Made by a program: the position numbers and the translations under genes. A stretch of 61,204 bases of DNA from Bacteroidota bacterium (GTDB lineage: Bacteria; Bacteroidota; Bacteroidia; 2-12-FULL-35-15), in contig JAJTCJ010000023.1 in NCBI GenBank assembly GCA_021323165.1, positions 1 to 61,204 on the forward strand, read 5' to 3'. Numbering within the stretch: the stretch's first letter is position 1; each line of letters opens with the position of its first letter. Below are positions 1-7,105 of the stretch, piece by piece. Below the pieces are notes generated by a model. The model saw only the letters and a list, made by a program, of their open reading frames with translations, ran no database searches and was not told where the DNA came from.

Positions 1-155
1 ATCCTTTTTATAATAAATAATCCCCGCAAAGTCAAGCACAGGTGAAAAGTTCTAAAAACTTTAAACTTTTGAACAAAAACCTTCCTAAAAGGAACAAAAT
101 CAAGCCTTTGTTATTAACAGCCAAAACTCCGCATCAATAGCAGAAAGCATTAAGG

Positions 156-163
156 TATATTTG
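156..163 (+). promoter_or_regulatory. Bacteroidota -7 promoter element upstream of the condensin operon
   Basis: The octamer TATATTTG matches the Bacteroidota -7 consensus TAnnTTTG and lies 27 bases before the ATG at 190. No TTG is found at the expected -33 spacing, so this is a motif match only. It suggests the operon starts with the ATPase gene. Confidence 0.35.
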
Positions 164-189
164 GAATTCAAAATTGAAAATCCAAAAAC

Positions 190-1752
190 ATGCTTACACG
201 AATCGCCCTGATTAACTCAAAAGGTTACGGCAAAGCCGAAATGAAACTCGACAATTGTGATTCTATCCAATTGGTCGGGCCGAATAACATCGGAAAAAGT
301 ACGCTGATATACGCTCTGAACTTCCTTTTCGTTGTGGACGGACAAAAAATGTCATTCTCCGGCCAGCGTAAAGGTGATAAAGAAACTATCCATCACTATT
401 TCCCTACTCATAATAAGAGTTTCCTGGTATTCGAGATCAACAAGATGGGCTATTACTGCATCCTTGTTAAACGTAATACTGATGGAGAACTTGAATATTA
501 TAGAATTGAAAGTGAATATACCGAAGACTATTTCTTCGAAAATGAAGGTGCTCACCAGCGTTTATTAAGCTTTGATGAAGTGTTGGAAAGACTTATCCTC
601 AAAGGGATCATTCACAGCAAATTCGCTACAAAAACAGATGTATTCAACGCTGTTTATCACCGCGGCACCAAGAACAATGCTGTTGTTTGGCTGGAGGATA
701 CAGTGAAGGCAGATGGGTTGAGCAATAATTTCTCTAAAGTTTATCGTTACCTGATCAACTCCAAGCTGATCACAAATAAAACATTGAAGGAATCTCTTAT
801 CATCGCAGATAACCGCGAGAATGAAGGATTGAACTTCTCACAAAAAAACAAGAAAGATATCACTGACCTTCTTCGCATCAATGAAGAGATCAAAAGTATC
901 AAGGCCGTACGTAATGACTTTCTCGAGTTCAGAGAGCTTGTAAAAATGCACAGCTCAAAAACAACAATTGTTTCTGAATTATTATTCGCATTCAACACAG
1001 CTTACACTGCGGCTATCCCAGAACTTGAAATTTCATCTGTAGAGCGCGGCCGTCATATTGCTGCGGTTCACAATGAGATCAACGAAATTCTAAAACCTAA
1101 AGAATTAAATTATGCTTCTTATATCGGTGAAAAGAATGCTGAGATCAAGAATAAAACAAATTATCTTGCTGAAAAACAACGTGAGCTGGATGAAATCAAC
1201 AAATTCGAAAGTATTGATTTCCTTAAAGAATCATTAAAAAATCTTGATAAGGAACGTAAAGAAATTGAGAACCGCATCACAACTATTGAATCTCAAAAAC
1301 TTTCAAGCAAGCATCTTGAATTCAGACTTGAAAAAGTAACTGATAAGATCGCAGCAGTTGAGAACCAGATCGAGAATTATAACAACTTACTTATTCATAA
1401 GATCTCGGATGACGAGAAAACAAAACAGTTATTAAATGCGATCCTTTCTGAACAGGTTTTAAGTTTACCCAGCAAACAGATCAAAAAGAGTATCAAAAAA
1501 GCATCGGATAAACTGTTGAATATTTTTGATGGTGAGATCGATATTACAAAAGGCCTTGAGATCACCGAGTTCAAATCTGTTAAAGAATTGAAGGAAGAAT
1601 TAAAAGTTTATCAGTTAGAGAAAAAACAAACTGAAGAACTTTTAAAAACGGTTGTTGACAAAGAAAAAACTGATTTCAAATTAAAGAGCATACTTGGTGA
1701 GATCGAAGTGATCAAAGAACTGACGACAAAAAAGATCTTGAGAGCCACTTGA
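190..1752 (+). CDS. MksB/MukB-like condensin ATPase, N-terminal part (head half and coiled coil)
   Basis: This is the amino half of an SMC-like ATPase. It opens with a short beta strand and a Walker A loop, GPNNIGKST, at residues 30-38. A mixed region follows, then a long Glu/Lys-rich coiled coil from about residue 280 to the end. It has no Walker B or signature motif; these lie in the next gene (1749-2804). The frame stops at 1750-1752, just after the heptamer A AAA AAG (1728-1734). A -1 slip there would continue without interruption into the next frame and give one protein of about 871 residues, close to the usual MksB size. The MukF-like and MukE-like genes downstream support a chromosome- or plasmid-organising condensin. 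A Lamassu- or RecN-like SMC ATPase is less likely given those partners. The family call is inferred from motifs and context. Confidence 0.7.
   Translation: MLTRIALINSKGYGKAEMKLDNCDSIQLVGPNNIGKSTLIYALNFLFVVDGQKMSFSGQRKGDKETIHHYFPTHNKSFLVFEINKMGYYCILVKRNTDGELEYYRIESEYTEDYFFENEGAHQRLLSFDEVLERLILKGIIHSKFATKTDVFNAVYHRGTKNNAVVWLEDTVKADGLSNNFSKVYRYLINSKLITNKTLKESLIIADNRENEGLNFSQKNKKDITDLLRINEEIKSIKAVRNDFLEFRELVKMHSSKTTIVSELLFAFNTAYTAAIPELEISSVERGRHIAAVHNEINEILKPKELNYASYIGEKNAEIKNKTNYLAEKQRELDEINKFESIDFLKESLKNLDKERKEIENRITTIESQKLSSKHLEFRLEKVTDKIAAVENQIENYNNLLIHKISDDEKTKQLLNAILSEQVLSLPSKQIKKSIKKASDKLLNIFDGEIDITKGLEITEFKSVKELKEELKVYQLEKKQTEELLKTVVDKEKTDFKLKSILGEIEVIKELTTKKILRAT
1728..1734 (+). promoter_or_regulatory. 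candidate -1 ribosomal frameshift site (A AAA AAG)
   Basis: In the upstream frame the codons are ACA AAA AAG, so the heptamer is in the X XXY YYZ phase used by bacterial dnaX. After a -1 slip the next codons are GAT CTT GAG, which continue the coiled coil of the downstream ORF. The zero frame ends 16 bases further on. No clear upstream Shine-Dalgarno stimulator or strong downstream hairpin was found by eye. A lost A in this six-A run would produce the same picture. Confidence 0.45.
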
Positions 1753-2804
1753 ATGAACTTGTGAAAGAGATCGCTTCAAAGCAGATCATGCTTGATAAGC
1801 TGAATGAAGAAAAACGTAACCTGGAGCTTCGTGTGAAAGAGCTCAAGGATCGTAAAATGGAAATGGAAAGCATTGAAGTAGAGCCTCGAGAGTATGAAAC
1901 AAACGACAATCTTGACTATATTTACTCTAAGATCCAGATTCACCAGAAAGACCGTCACGATTTAAAAACAAACAAAGATCTTACTTTCGAAAACCTGAAA
2001 TACCGCCTTCGCAGCAGCATCGCTGATGAAGTGGAATTCATCAAGTTCGTAGAGGAAGAGATCGCATGTTTATCTGATAAAGAAAGAAGTATTGATGGCT
2101 TGTTGCAGAGTATCTCTACTCAGTTCGCAAATCCTGCATTTACATTATTGAAGCGTTACGAAGAGTTCAAGCAGTTTGTTTATAATAAATTCAATACTAA
2201 GCTTGCAACAACACGTATATCTAATATCGAATCTCTGAAGATCGATCTTATTGATAATGAAAGAATTATCGGAGAATTAAAGCAGATCAGCTCGATCCAG
2301 GAATTCAACGGACAAATGAGCTTTGATTTTGATCAGTCTGAGAACTTAAAGATCCTTAACACTTATCTCGACAGCGGTAAAAAAGTTCATTTCGATGAAT
2401 TGTTCAATATTGAATTATTACTTGAGATCAAAGGAACTGAAAAGCGTGTAGATCTTGCAAACCAGGTTGAGTCTGACGGAACCGACAGGATGATCCGTTT
2501 GGTTATCATCATGGCAATTATCAACCGTTTAGCGATCACTGATGAGCAGAATAAGATCACGCTCTTCATCGATGAGGTTGCAACTATCGATAAGCAGAAT
2601 CGTCCGGAGCTTGTGAAGTTCTGTAATGCACATAACTTCATCCCGATCTTTGCTGCACCGGATGCTGTTGAAGGTTTCAACAAATACTATTTCATCTATC
2701 CTTCTAAAGGTAAGATCAATATCAATGAAAAACAGAATGCTGTTATCGTTGAAAGAAATGGAGTTGTAGAAAAACCAAAAAAGAACGCAAAAGATTTAAA
2801 TTAA
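1749..2804 (+). CDS. MksB/MukB-like condensin ATPase, C-terminal part (coiled coil and head half)
   Basis: This is the carboxyl half of the SMC-like ATPase. Residues 1-40 continue the coiled coil. A signature-like stretch, ESDGTDRMIRLV (about 241-252), precedes a Walker B, ITLFIDEVATID (about 269-280). A His- and Ala-containing D-loop region follows (FCNAHNFIPIFAAPDA). The only local start is a TTG at 1749-1751, which overlaps the upstream stop as TTGA. Coupled reinitiation is therefore possible, but a continuous product through the slippery site at 1728-1734 fits the protein family better. Alone, this half lacks a P-loop and could hydrolyse ATP only together with the upstream product. Confidence 0.7.
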   Translation: MNELVKEIASKQIMLDKLNEEKRNLELRVKELKDRKMEMESIEVEPREYETNDNLDYIYSKIQIHQKDRHDLKTNKDLTFENLKYRLRSSIADEVEFIKFVEEEIACLSDKERSIDGLLQSISTQFANPAFTLLKRYEEFKQFVYNKFNTKLATTRISNIESLKIDLIDNERIIGELKQISSIQEFNGQMSFDFDQSENLKILNTYLDSGKKVHFDELFNIELLLEIKGTEKRVDLANQVESDGTDRMIRLVIIMAIINRLAITDEQNKITLFIDEVATIDKQNRPELVKFCNAHNFIPIFAAPDAVEGFNKYYFIYPSKGKININEKQNAVIVERNGVVEKPKKNAKDLN

Positions 2805-2832
2805 GGGAATGCTTAATAAGCCAACGCAAATA

Positions 2833-2884
2833 TTTCGACAGGCTCCATATGACCCAATGCGCGGTCTTCTGAGCGAAGTCAAAG
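2833..2884. repeat. degenerate intergenic palindromic repeat, TTCGACAGGCTC type
   Basis: The stretch begins TTCGACAGGCTCCATATGA and ends TCTGAGCGAAGTCAAAG. It shares its core with the element at 4667-4730 (TTCGACAGGCTCAACATGA and its near inverse). Elements of this type are scattered between genes in many Bacteroidota. It lies between the ATPase and MksF-like genes and ends just before the first possible ATG at 2888. Confidence 0.55.
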
Positions 2885-2914
2885 ACAATGCGAAAGCCAA
2901 AACAAATTAATAAC

Positions 2915-4132
2915 ATGAAGGCAGAACCAAAAACAATACTCCGCTTTTTAGTTGAACACTATGATGTGATCGCTGAATTGTTTGAGACTCAGAAGAACGA
3001 TGGGATCATTGCTTATGAGGTGCTGAATCAGATCATCGCAAAACATGAACACGACATCAAGTCGCAGCTTATTGAATATAAGATCCTGAGTCCTGTAAAT
3101 GACAACTACGAGATCCGCACTGTATATTATAACCTGGTCGAATTCATTTTAAGTGAGTTCAAACCAATGCTTCCTGAAACAATTGAGAAGTATCACACTT
3201 CCGTTGCAGAATTATTCCGTAAGATCAGGGAGAATATCAATGGTGATAAAGTAACATTAAGCCAGCGTTTGAATGATCTTGCTATTGAGATCCGTTCATT
3301 CTATGAAATGGTGGAACGCAATACTCAAAGCTTATTAACAGAAACACGTGAATTAAAAGCAAACGTTAAAAAGATCGATTACCGTGAAAAGATCGTTCGT
3401 GCTTCACGCTGGATTGACGAATATATTATTCCGCTGAATAAGATCCTTGATATCAACCATTCAGCTTCTGTTGCGAATAAATTATACGAGATCTCCGAAT
3501 TCTCAAATAAGTATCGTTTGAATTTTGATGATGAAGGGGCCCGTGTTCAGTTTGAAAAACTTTATTTTCAATTGATCCAGGTAAATGACAATTTATTGCG
3601 TCAGTCCAAGATCCTTACCAATGAGCTTTTGCCGCTTATTGAGCGAATCAGAACTGAATCAATTATTCTTACCGGATGGATCACGTTCATGAAGAATCCC
3701 TACAAACGTAAAGTGCCAAAATTGCTTAAGCGTAAAGAAGTTTCAATTTATTCTAATGATACATTCTACAATGCTTCGGAAATTTTTGAACAGTTTAAGA
3801 ATGAAGTGGATGTTTATTTTGAAGAAGAAGAGCATGAATCTGAAAAGTGGATCTTCGATAAGATTCATTATACAAAAAAGCTTAAAGACAACTTACCGGT
3901 AGAGAATTTCTTCAGCTGGTGCAACAAAACATTAAAAGAAGATTACAAGAAAGTGGAGATCGAGAAATTCTTCGCTCTTACAACTCTTGCCTTTGATGAG
4001 GATATTGAACGTGAATACGGAGCAAAACCTCAGTTCGACAAAATCAAGATCAACGATCTTACATTAACAGTACCTAAAGTAACTATCAATCAACAACCAC
4101 AACTAATAGACCCTACAGATGGAATTTCCTAA
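2915..4132 (+). CDS. MksF/MukF-like condensin kleisin subunit
   Basis: This is a roughly 405-residue, almost wholly alpha-helical acidic/basic protein. The N-terminal 90 residues read like a winged helix (LRFLVEHYDVIAELFE, then a short basic wing). A long helical middle follows, with WIDEYIIPLNKILDINHSAS near its centre. The C-terminus is a small winged-helix-like domain ending in a disordered Pro/Gln tail. Size and helical layout fit the MukF/MksF kleisin that bridges the SMC heads; this is inference from context rather than a diagnostic motif. An in-frame ATG at 2888 would add nine residues, but it sits at the edge of the intergenic repeat, so 2915 is preferred. The 3' end overlaps the likely original start of the MksE-like gene (ATG 4119). 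Confidence 0.6.
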   Translation: MKAEPKTILRFLVEHYDVIAELFETQKNDGIIAYEVLNQIIAKHEHDIKSQLIEYKILSPVNDNYEIRTVYYNLVEFILSEFKPMLPETIEKYHTSVAELFRKIRENINGDKVTLSQRLNDLAIEIRSFYEMVERNTQSLLTETRELKANVKKIDYREKIVRASRWIDEYIIPLNKILDINHSASVANKLYEISEFSNKYRLNFDDEGARVQFEKLYFQLIQVNDNLLRQSKILTNELLPLIERIRTESIILTGWITFMKNPYKRKVPKLLKRKEVSIYSNDTFYNASEIFEQFKNEVDVYFEEEEHESEKWIFDKIHYTKKLKDNLPVENFFSWCNKTLKEDYKKVEIEKFFALTTLAFDEDIEREYGAKPQFDKIKINDLTLTVPKVTINQQPQLIDPTDGIS

Positions 4133-4193
4133 TCACCACCGACAAATAGTAGAAGATCTTATGGCAGGCAAATTTGTGGTCTTTCAATTATGA
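4119..4193 (+). pseudogene. MksE-like protein, detached N-terminal reading frame
   Basis: An ATG at 4119 overlaps the end of the MksF-like gene by 14 bases and encodes MEFPNHHRQIVEDLMAGKF before running into a stop at 4191-4193. The segment looks like the start of the downstream winged-helix protein, whose own frame (4174-4578) has no ATG near its beginning. The gene therefore appears to have lost its frame between about 4161 and 4190, perhaps with loss of some codons. Confidence 0.45.
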
Positions 4194-4578
4194 ATTGCGT
4201 TTAACTCAGGATTATGCCTATGTTGTTTCCGAAGAATCAGCCGAAATGCTTTCCCGTGATATCTGCATATTCATTGCTTTATTGAGCTATGAGCTTGACC
4301 GTGACGGAAAAAATTTCCTTGAAAGAATTCAGTTCAGCGAATTTGAAATGGAAGAGATCGAAAATTATTTTACCAATTCATCTTACATCGATCTGATCCT
4401 TTCAAACAAGCAATTGAAAGATACTGATTCACGCAAGAACTTTATCAATACGCTGAACAGAAGAAACATCATTGAAAAAACAGGTGATAACCGTTTCGTA
4501 TTTACTTCAGCTCATAAATTTTTCATGGATTTCGCAAGTGATATTGTGAAGTATGAGAATGCTGAAAAGGATGAGTAA
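4174..4578 (+). CDS. MksE/MukE-like condensin subunit (frame disrupted at the N-terminus)
   Basis: This is a 134-residue acidic protein predicted to be mainly helical with a winged-helix C-terminus (NFINTLNRRNIIEKTGDNRF). It is the third gene of the ATPase-kleisin triplet and probably corresponds to MksE/MukE, which binds the kleisin. The only in-frame start at the beginning is TTG (4174) and the first residues WSFNYELRL look internal. A plausible N-terminus lies in another frame from ATG 4119. If the break is real, a truncated or absent MksE would compromise the complex; if it is a sequence error, the true protein is longer. MksE proteins are typically nearer 180-220 residues (recalled, not measured here). 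Confidence 0.55.
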   Translation: MWSFNYELRLTQDYAYVVSEESAEMLSRDICIFIALLSYELDRDGKNFLERIQFSEFEMEEIENYFTNSSYIDLILSNKQLKDTDSRKNFINTLNRRNIIEKTGDNRFVFTSAHKFFMDFASDIVKYENAEKDE

Positions 4579-4632
4579 TCGGATGTACTGATTTGTTGAT
4601 TATTTGATGTACCTATTTTACGTACTTACTTT

Positions 4633-4657
4633 AAAGGAGCTAGCGCTCCTTTTTTTT
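4633..4657 (+). terminator. Rho-independent terminator after the condensin operon
   Basis: AAAGGAGC, loop TAGC and GCTCCTTT form an eight-pair stem followed by a run of T. It lies 55 bases after the stop of the MksE-like gene. Confidence 0.8.
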
Positions 4658-4666
4658 GTGCGTTAG

Positions 4667-4730
4667 TCACTCTGAGCTTGTCGAAGAGTATGCGAGGCCA
4701 GCCCATATGTTTCGACAGGCTCAACATGAC
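4667..4730. repeat. intergenic inverted repeat, TGAGCTTGTCGAA / TTCGACAGGCTCA
   Basis: The left arm TCACTCTGAGCTTGTCGAA is nearly the inverse of the right arm TTCGACAGGCTCAACATGA, with a 26-base spacer. A related copy is at 2833-2884. The rest of the 263-base gap before lgt holds only a terminator and AT-rich DNA. Confidence 0.65.
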
Positions 4731-4841
4731 TTCCCTAACATTCGAGACTAACCTTATCCTTTTTAATCATAAAAATCATAATAATCTGCGTTCCATCACA
4801 CCCAATTCGTAAATTCGTACCAAATTCGATATTCGCACTCT

Positions 4842-6047
4842 ATGTATCCATCATTATATTATGCTTTTAAAGATCTTTTCGGACTGGAACTTCCATTTTT
4901 AAAAATGATCCAGATGTTCGGGTTCTTTGTTGCTGTGGCCTTTATAGCAGCTGCTTACGCTTTCTCCAAAGAATTAAAACGCAAGGAAGATGAAGGTTTA
5001 TTAAAACCAACTATTAATAAAGTTTTAAAAGGAAAACCTGCTTCAGCAAGTGATCTGATCACCTCAGGAATCATTGGTTTCCTTGTTGGATTCAAACTCC
5101 TTTACATTGCATTGAATTTTTCTGCTTTCCTGGAAGATACACAAGGATTTATTTTATCTACACAAGGAAATCTGATAGGGGGATTTCTTGTTGCAATTGC
5201 CTTCATGTATTTTAAATACCGTGAAAAGGAAAAAGCAAAACTTACAATTCCGGTTTGGGAAGAAGAAATTGTTCATCCGCATCAGCAGGTTGGAAACATT
5301 ACTTTAATTGCAGCATTTGCTGGTATTGTCGGAGCAAAGATCTTTCATAATCTTGAAAACTGGCAGGATTTTATCGCTGATCCAATCGGTGCGCTTGTTT
5401 CTTTCAGCGGATTAACAATGTATGGAGGTTTGATCCTTGCTTCTATTGCGTGTATATGGTATGGAAAAAAACACGGAATAAAAGTTACTCATCTGATTGA
5501 TTCTGCTGCTCCTTCATTAATGCTTGGTTATGGTGTTGGCCGTATTGGTTGTCAGCTTTCAGGTGATGGCGATTGGGGAATTGATAATCTAAAGCCGAAC
5601 CCCTTCAGCTGGCTTCCTGACTGGATGTGGAGTTACGATTATCCTCATAATGTTGTTAGTGAAGGTGTTTTACTTCCGGGATGTACCGGAGAAAAATTCT
5701 GCACTCATTTGGTCCCTTCCGTTTATCCAACACCTTTTTATGAAGTTGTAATGTGTATCACCCTATTCTTTATTCTTTGGGCACTTCGCAAACGTATTAC
5801 AACTCCGGGAGTAATGTTCTGTGTTTATTTAATCTTCAATGGTATTGAACGCTTTTTTATCGAGAAGATCCGAATCAATACGTTATATAATGTAAATGGT
5901 TTTGCCTTTACCCAGGCTGAGCTTATCTCAACTATATTATTTTTTATTGGGGTGTTTGGAATCTGGTATTTTAGGAGGCTGGAGGCTGGAGAGCGCAGTA
6001 TGGAGAAGGGAGACGGGAGAGTGGAGAGCGGAGAACGGAGTTTATAG
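4842..6047 (+). CDS. lgt: phosphatidylglycerol-prolipoprotein diacylglyceryl transferase
   Basis: This inner-membrane enzyme transfers diacylglycerol from phosphatidylglycerol to the lipobox cysteine of prolipoproteins. About seven membrane segments are visible, with soluble stretches rich in Lys/Glu at residues 45-65 and 120-145. The Lgt signature is present as GVGRIGCQLSGDGDWG, with Cys where E. coli has the motif Asn; as I recall, this variant is usual in Bacteroidota. The C-terminal segment NGIERFFIEKIRIN is also typical. Substrates in this window include the Wza-like and MsrA lipoproteins. The last 20 or so residues (RRLEAGERSMEKGDGRVESG) come from purine-rich repeat DNA and are unlikely to be ancestral Lgt. 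Confidence 0.93.
   Translation: MYPSLYYAFKDLFGLELPFLKMIQMFGFFVAVAFIAAAYAFSKELKRKEDEGLLKPTINKVLKGKPASASDLITSGIIGFLVGFKLLYIALNFSAFLEDTQGFILSTQGNLIGGFLVAIAFMYFKYREKEKAKLTIPVWEEEIVHPHQQVGNITLIAAFAGIVGAKIFHNLENWQDFIADPIGALVSFSGLTMYGGLILASIACIWYGKKHGIKVTHLIDSAAPSLMLGYGVGRIGCQLSGDGDWGIDNLKPNPFSWLPDWMWSYDYPHNVVSEGVLLPGCTGEKFCTHLVPSVYPTPFYEVVMCITLFFILWALRKRITTPGVMFCVYLIFNGIERFFIEKIRINTLYNVNGFAFTQAELISTILFFIGVFGIWYFRRLEAGERSMEKGDGRVESGERSL
5972..6042 (+). repeat. degenerate purine-rich GGAGAGCGGAG repeat overlapping the end of lgt
   Basis: The stretch is built from variants of GGAGGCTGGA, GGAGAGCG and GGAGAACGG. It forms the last codons of lgt and the stop. It is followed at 6058-6068 and 6072-6082 by two copies of GTAGTTCGTAG, and at about 6160-6190 by loosely inverted GAACTACTAACT units. 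The whole 5972-6190 region reads as an insertion-prone intergenic repeat cluster. Confidence 0.55.
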
Positions 6048-6193
6048 CTATTGCCTTGTAGTTCGTAGAGTGTAGTTCGTAGACAGTTAAAGTTCAGAAT
6101 TTCGCTTTGAGATTGATTAGTCAAGCTAATACTTTTATGAATTAAATCGACAGGTTAACCTTCTCCGAACTACTAACTAAGCTCTACTAACTA

Positions 6194-7018
6194 TTATTCG
6201 GTTTCTTTATAAAATGTATTCTCTGAAATATTCCTTCCGTCCTTATAATAATAAAGTCCGCCCCAGTTATACTGTTCCCTGCGATATACGTATTCTACTC
6301 CATCAATGTTAACCGTTACTATCGTTAACTTTCTACGGTCCTCCTGTATGGTTTTCTCTTCTTTGTTTTTAACAATTGGTTTAACAGGTACTACAGGTTC
6401 TACCACCGGTGGCTTTGGCTTTGGAGGTTCAGGCTTATATTCAGGCGGCTTAACAGCAACGGGAATTGGATTGCTTACCGGAGGAGGGACTACAGGCTTA
6501 GGTTTAGGAGCGGGATTCGATTCAGCCTTCTTAACCATGTCCTGAGCCTTTTGAGAATAATCTTTATCAGCATCAAATTCACCTTCCAGGTTACTGTAGG
6601 TAATTCTACCAACCGGCTGAGTATAGGTGATCACCTGGTCTTCCGGCTGCTTGGCTAATTCAACGGTAGCAATATACTCCCTGATCTCTTCCTTCTCTCT
6701 GCCATTAGGAACATGTGTATCAACAAGCAGACTTTTTGTGATATATCCTTGCTTGGTGAACGTCAGGAGAAATTCCGCTCCAAGTTCCAGTTCAAGTTTA
6801 TATTTGGATTTAGAAGGATCAATTACACGGTAAGGACTACCGTTCTTCGTAATTGTGATAAGAGAATTATCCAGTCCCCCACCATTAACAGAAAATTTCA
6901 CCTTTAAGCTGAAAGTGTTTTCCTGTCCAAATGAAGATGTGGAAAGAAACAGCAAAAACATCACAACAAACAATTTAATGTTTGAATTGATATTATATGC
7001 CGAAGGAGACTGTTTCAT
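6194..7018 (-). CDS. secreted proline-rich protein of unknown function
   Basis: This is an exported protein: hydrophobic signal KLFVVMFLLFLSTSSFG ends in a likely signal peptidase site before Q. The next 110 residues look like a beta-sandwich of the carboxypeptidase-regulatory kind (ITKNGSPYRVIDPSKSKYKL, then GYITKSLLVDT). A Pro/Lys/Val-rich linker follows (about residues 165-220), probably periplasm-spanning and TonB-like in composition only. The C-terminal 45 residues form a short Tyr-rich domain (GVEYVYRREQYNWGGLYYYK). ATG 7018 was chosen over a TTG at 7030 because a -7 promoter motif overlaps the latter. It is divergent from the inositol monophosphatase gene. I do not recognise a named family. 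Confidence 0.7.
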   Translation of the reverse strand: MKQSPSAYNINSNIKLFVVMFLLFLSTSSFGQENTFSLKVKFSVNGGGLDNSLITITKNGSPYRVIDPSKSKYKLELELGAEFLLTFTKQGYITKSLLVDTHVPNGREKEEIREYIATVELAKQPEDQVITYTQPVGRITYSNLEGEFDADKDYSQKAQDMVKKAESNPAPKPKPVVPPPVSNPIPVAVKPPEYKPEPPKPKPPVVEPVVPVKPIVKNKEEKTIQEDRRKLTIVTVNIDGVEYVYRREQYNWGGLYYYKDGRNISENTFYKETE

Positions 7019-7027
7019 AATTTGATT

Positions 7028-7035
7028 CAAAAATA
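7028..7035 (-). promoter_or_regulatory. -7 promoter element for the secreted Pro-rich gene
   Basis: On the minus strand this reads TATTTTTG, matching TAnnTTTG. It ends 10 bases before the ATG at 7018, so the transcript leader would be very short. No good -33 TTG was identified. Confidence 0.35.
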
Positions 7036-7055
7036 CGTAAATATTATCTTACAAC

Positions 7056-7088
7056 TTGAACCCAACGATTGTATAAAACGTAACTTTG
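7056..7088 (+). promoter_or_regulatory. Bacteroidota promoter for the inositol monophosphatase gene
   Basis: A TTG at 7056-7058 and TAACTTTG at 7081-7088, 22 bases apart, match the -33/-7 pattern of the Bacteroidota primary sigma factor. The -7 element ends 17 bases before the ATG at 7106. This argues against a longer reading that would start at 7022. Confidence 0.65.
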
Positions 7089-7105
7089 CCGTAAACATTG
7101 GTTTT

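Noticed and set aside
190-4578. Wadjet (JetABCD) antiphage/antiplasmid system
   Set aside because: The three genes fit an SMC-kleisin-MukE set, but no JetD/MksG-like nuclease gene is visible and the order is different. A housekeeping MksBEF-like condensin is the more cautious call.
6306-6907. Plus-strand Gly/Thr-rich ORFs opposite the secreted Pro-rich gene
   Set aside because: Their Gly/Thr runs are the complement of Pro/Lys codons of the true minus-strand gene, which has a signal peptide and promoter motif.
7022-7105. N-terminal extension of the inositol monophosphatase from a TTG start
   Set aside because: A good -33/-7 promoter lies within this stretch, and the extra 28 residues do not resemble the family.
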